The position numbers and the translations under genes were made by a program. A stretch of DNA of 5,157 nt from DATBAK01 sp036787815 (GTDB taxonomy: Bacteria; Actinomycetota; Acidimicrobiia; IMCC26256; PALSA-610): assembly GCA_036787815.1 (NCBI GenBank), contig DAIQOP010000275.1, positions 1 to 5,157 of the forward strand. Reading direction: 5' to 3'. The first letter of the stretch is position 1. The number at the start of each line of letters is the position of its first letter. Below are positions 4,762 to 5,157 of the stretch, piece by piece. The notes beneath the pieces are model-generated. The model had not been told where the DNA came from, did no database searches, and saw only the letters and a program-made list of their open reading frames with translations.

Positions 4762-5157
4762 CTACTTGATGGCGGTGACCGCAGCGATGGCTGACGCTCC
4801 GAGATTGCTCTTGACCGTGATGCTCTGGGGGTTCGCTTCGCTGAAGAATGATCCCGTGTACTGACCGTTGCCGCCGGTGAAGAGCGTGCCGGTGCAGTTC
4901 TGACCGTTGCAGAGCGCCTGCCCGGTCGAAGTCAGCGACGCGGTCAGTGTCAGGTATCGGAGCGGGTCTGTTGACACGACGAACAATCGATGTTGGTGAG
5001 CGCTCCACCTCGCGCTGGTGATCGTCACGCCGTCCGGAGGGGTTGGCGTGCCCGGGTTGGTCGTGAAGCTGAAGGCCTGACGTGCGACGTCTCCGACGCC
5101 GTCTCTGATGCGAAGATTCTCGCTATGCGGCGGCGGGGTTGAGGGTGACCTCGTATC
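4762..5157 (-). CDS. C-terminal part of a probable secreted Ig-like repeat protein (5' end cut by window edge)
   Basis: The frame is open from the right edge to the TAG at 4762, giving 131 residues. From about residue 14 it reads like an extracellular protein. A strand-rich stretch (NLRIRDGVGD...FSFTTNPG) is followed by a Pro/Thr linker (GTPTPPDG, about 36-43). A last domain of about 88 residues begins VTITSARW, passes LTLTASLTSTGQ, CNGQNC (Cys83, Cys88; a possible disulfide), GGNGQYTGSF and NPQSITVKSNLG, and ends AVTAIK. This Thr/Ser/Asn-rich beta pattern fits a C-terminal Ig-like module of secreted bacterial proteins. Pattern recognition and inference support this; no signal peptide is visible because the start lies outside. 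The GTG at 5028 could be read as a start, but the protein-like sequence before it argues against that. The first dozen residues (RSPSTPPPH) look unnatural and suggest a frameshift near 5125. G+C is lower here than in the neighbours. Confidence 0.75.
   Translation of the reverse strand, partial: DTRSPSTPPPHSENLRIRDGVGDVARQAFSFTTNPGTPTPPDGVTITSARWSAHQHRLFVVSTDPLRYLTLTASLTSTGQALCNGQNCTGTLFTGGNGQYTGSFFSEANPQSITVKSNLGASAIAAVTAIK

Noticed and set aside
4727..5008. 93-codon minus-strand open frame across the Ig-like protein
   Set aside because: Its product is His/Arg-rich and lacks a pattern. The overlapping frame 4762-5157 has a coherent secreted beta-domain sequence and ends at a stop followed by a hairpin.
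1..5157. tRNA, rRNA, CRISPR, insertion sequence or phage attachment site
   Set aside because: I read both strands and saw no cloverleaf-like element, regularly spaced repeats, transposase motifs or tRNA end. Short inverted repeats near 4505 and 4726 are not paired with flanking duplications or a transposase gene.

Overview
This is a GC-rich window, about two-thirds G+C by eye. GTG starts are common, codons strongly prefer G or C in third position, and the gene types fit an actinobacterium-like genome, possibly a deep-branching soil or aquatic lineage. That placement is inference; the window contains no phylogenetic marker. I find no RNA gene, CRISPR array, transposase or phage gene.

Layout. 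Positions 1-1539 (minus) hold most of a thiamine-diphosphate (ThDP) enzyme of the acetolactate synthase / benzaldehyde lyase / 2-hydroxyacyl-CoA lyase group, cut by the left edge. It is divergent from a class I SAM-dependent methyltransferase at 1678-2469 (plus). The methyltransferase converges, with an 11-base gap, on a MobB-type GTPase at 2481-2957 (minus). From a second divergent region (2958-3239, a candidate promoter on each strand) a small plus-strand cluster reads out. It comprises a 61-residue protein (3240-3425), a possible 14-codon mini-ORF (3480-3524) and an unrecognised 152-residue helical protein (3517-3975).

The right part is less orderly. Positions 4077-4496 (minus) encode the body of a peroxiredoxin-like AhpC/TSA protein, but its N-terminus and the usual Cys pair are not found in frame. 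Upstream of it lies about 230 bases with hairpins and short repeats and no convincing gene. Positions 4762-5157 (minus) encode the C-terminal end of a probably secreted Ig-like repeat protein. It runs off the right edge and is followed directly by a stem-loop after its stop codon.

The genes do not form one obvious pathway. The window looks like ordinary chromosomal housekeeping and accessory genes in short divergent and convergent units. I see no clear new multi-gene system. The points most worth a second look are the Cys-less peroxiredoxin fragment, the small-protein / mini-ORF / helical-protein cluster, and the benzaldehyde-lyase-like active site of the ThDP enzyme.
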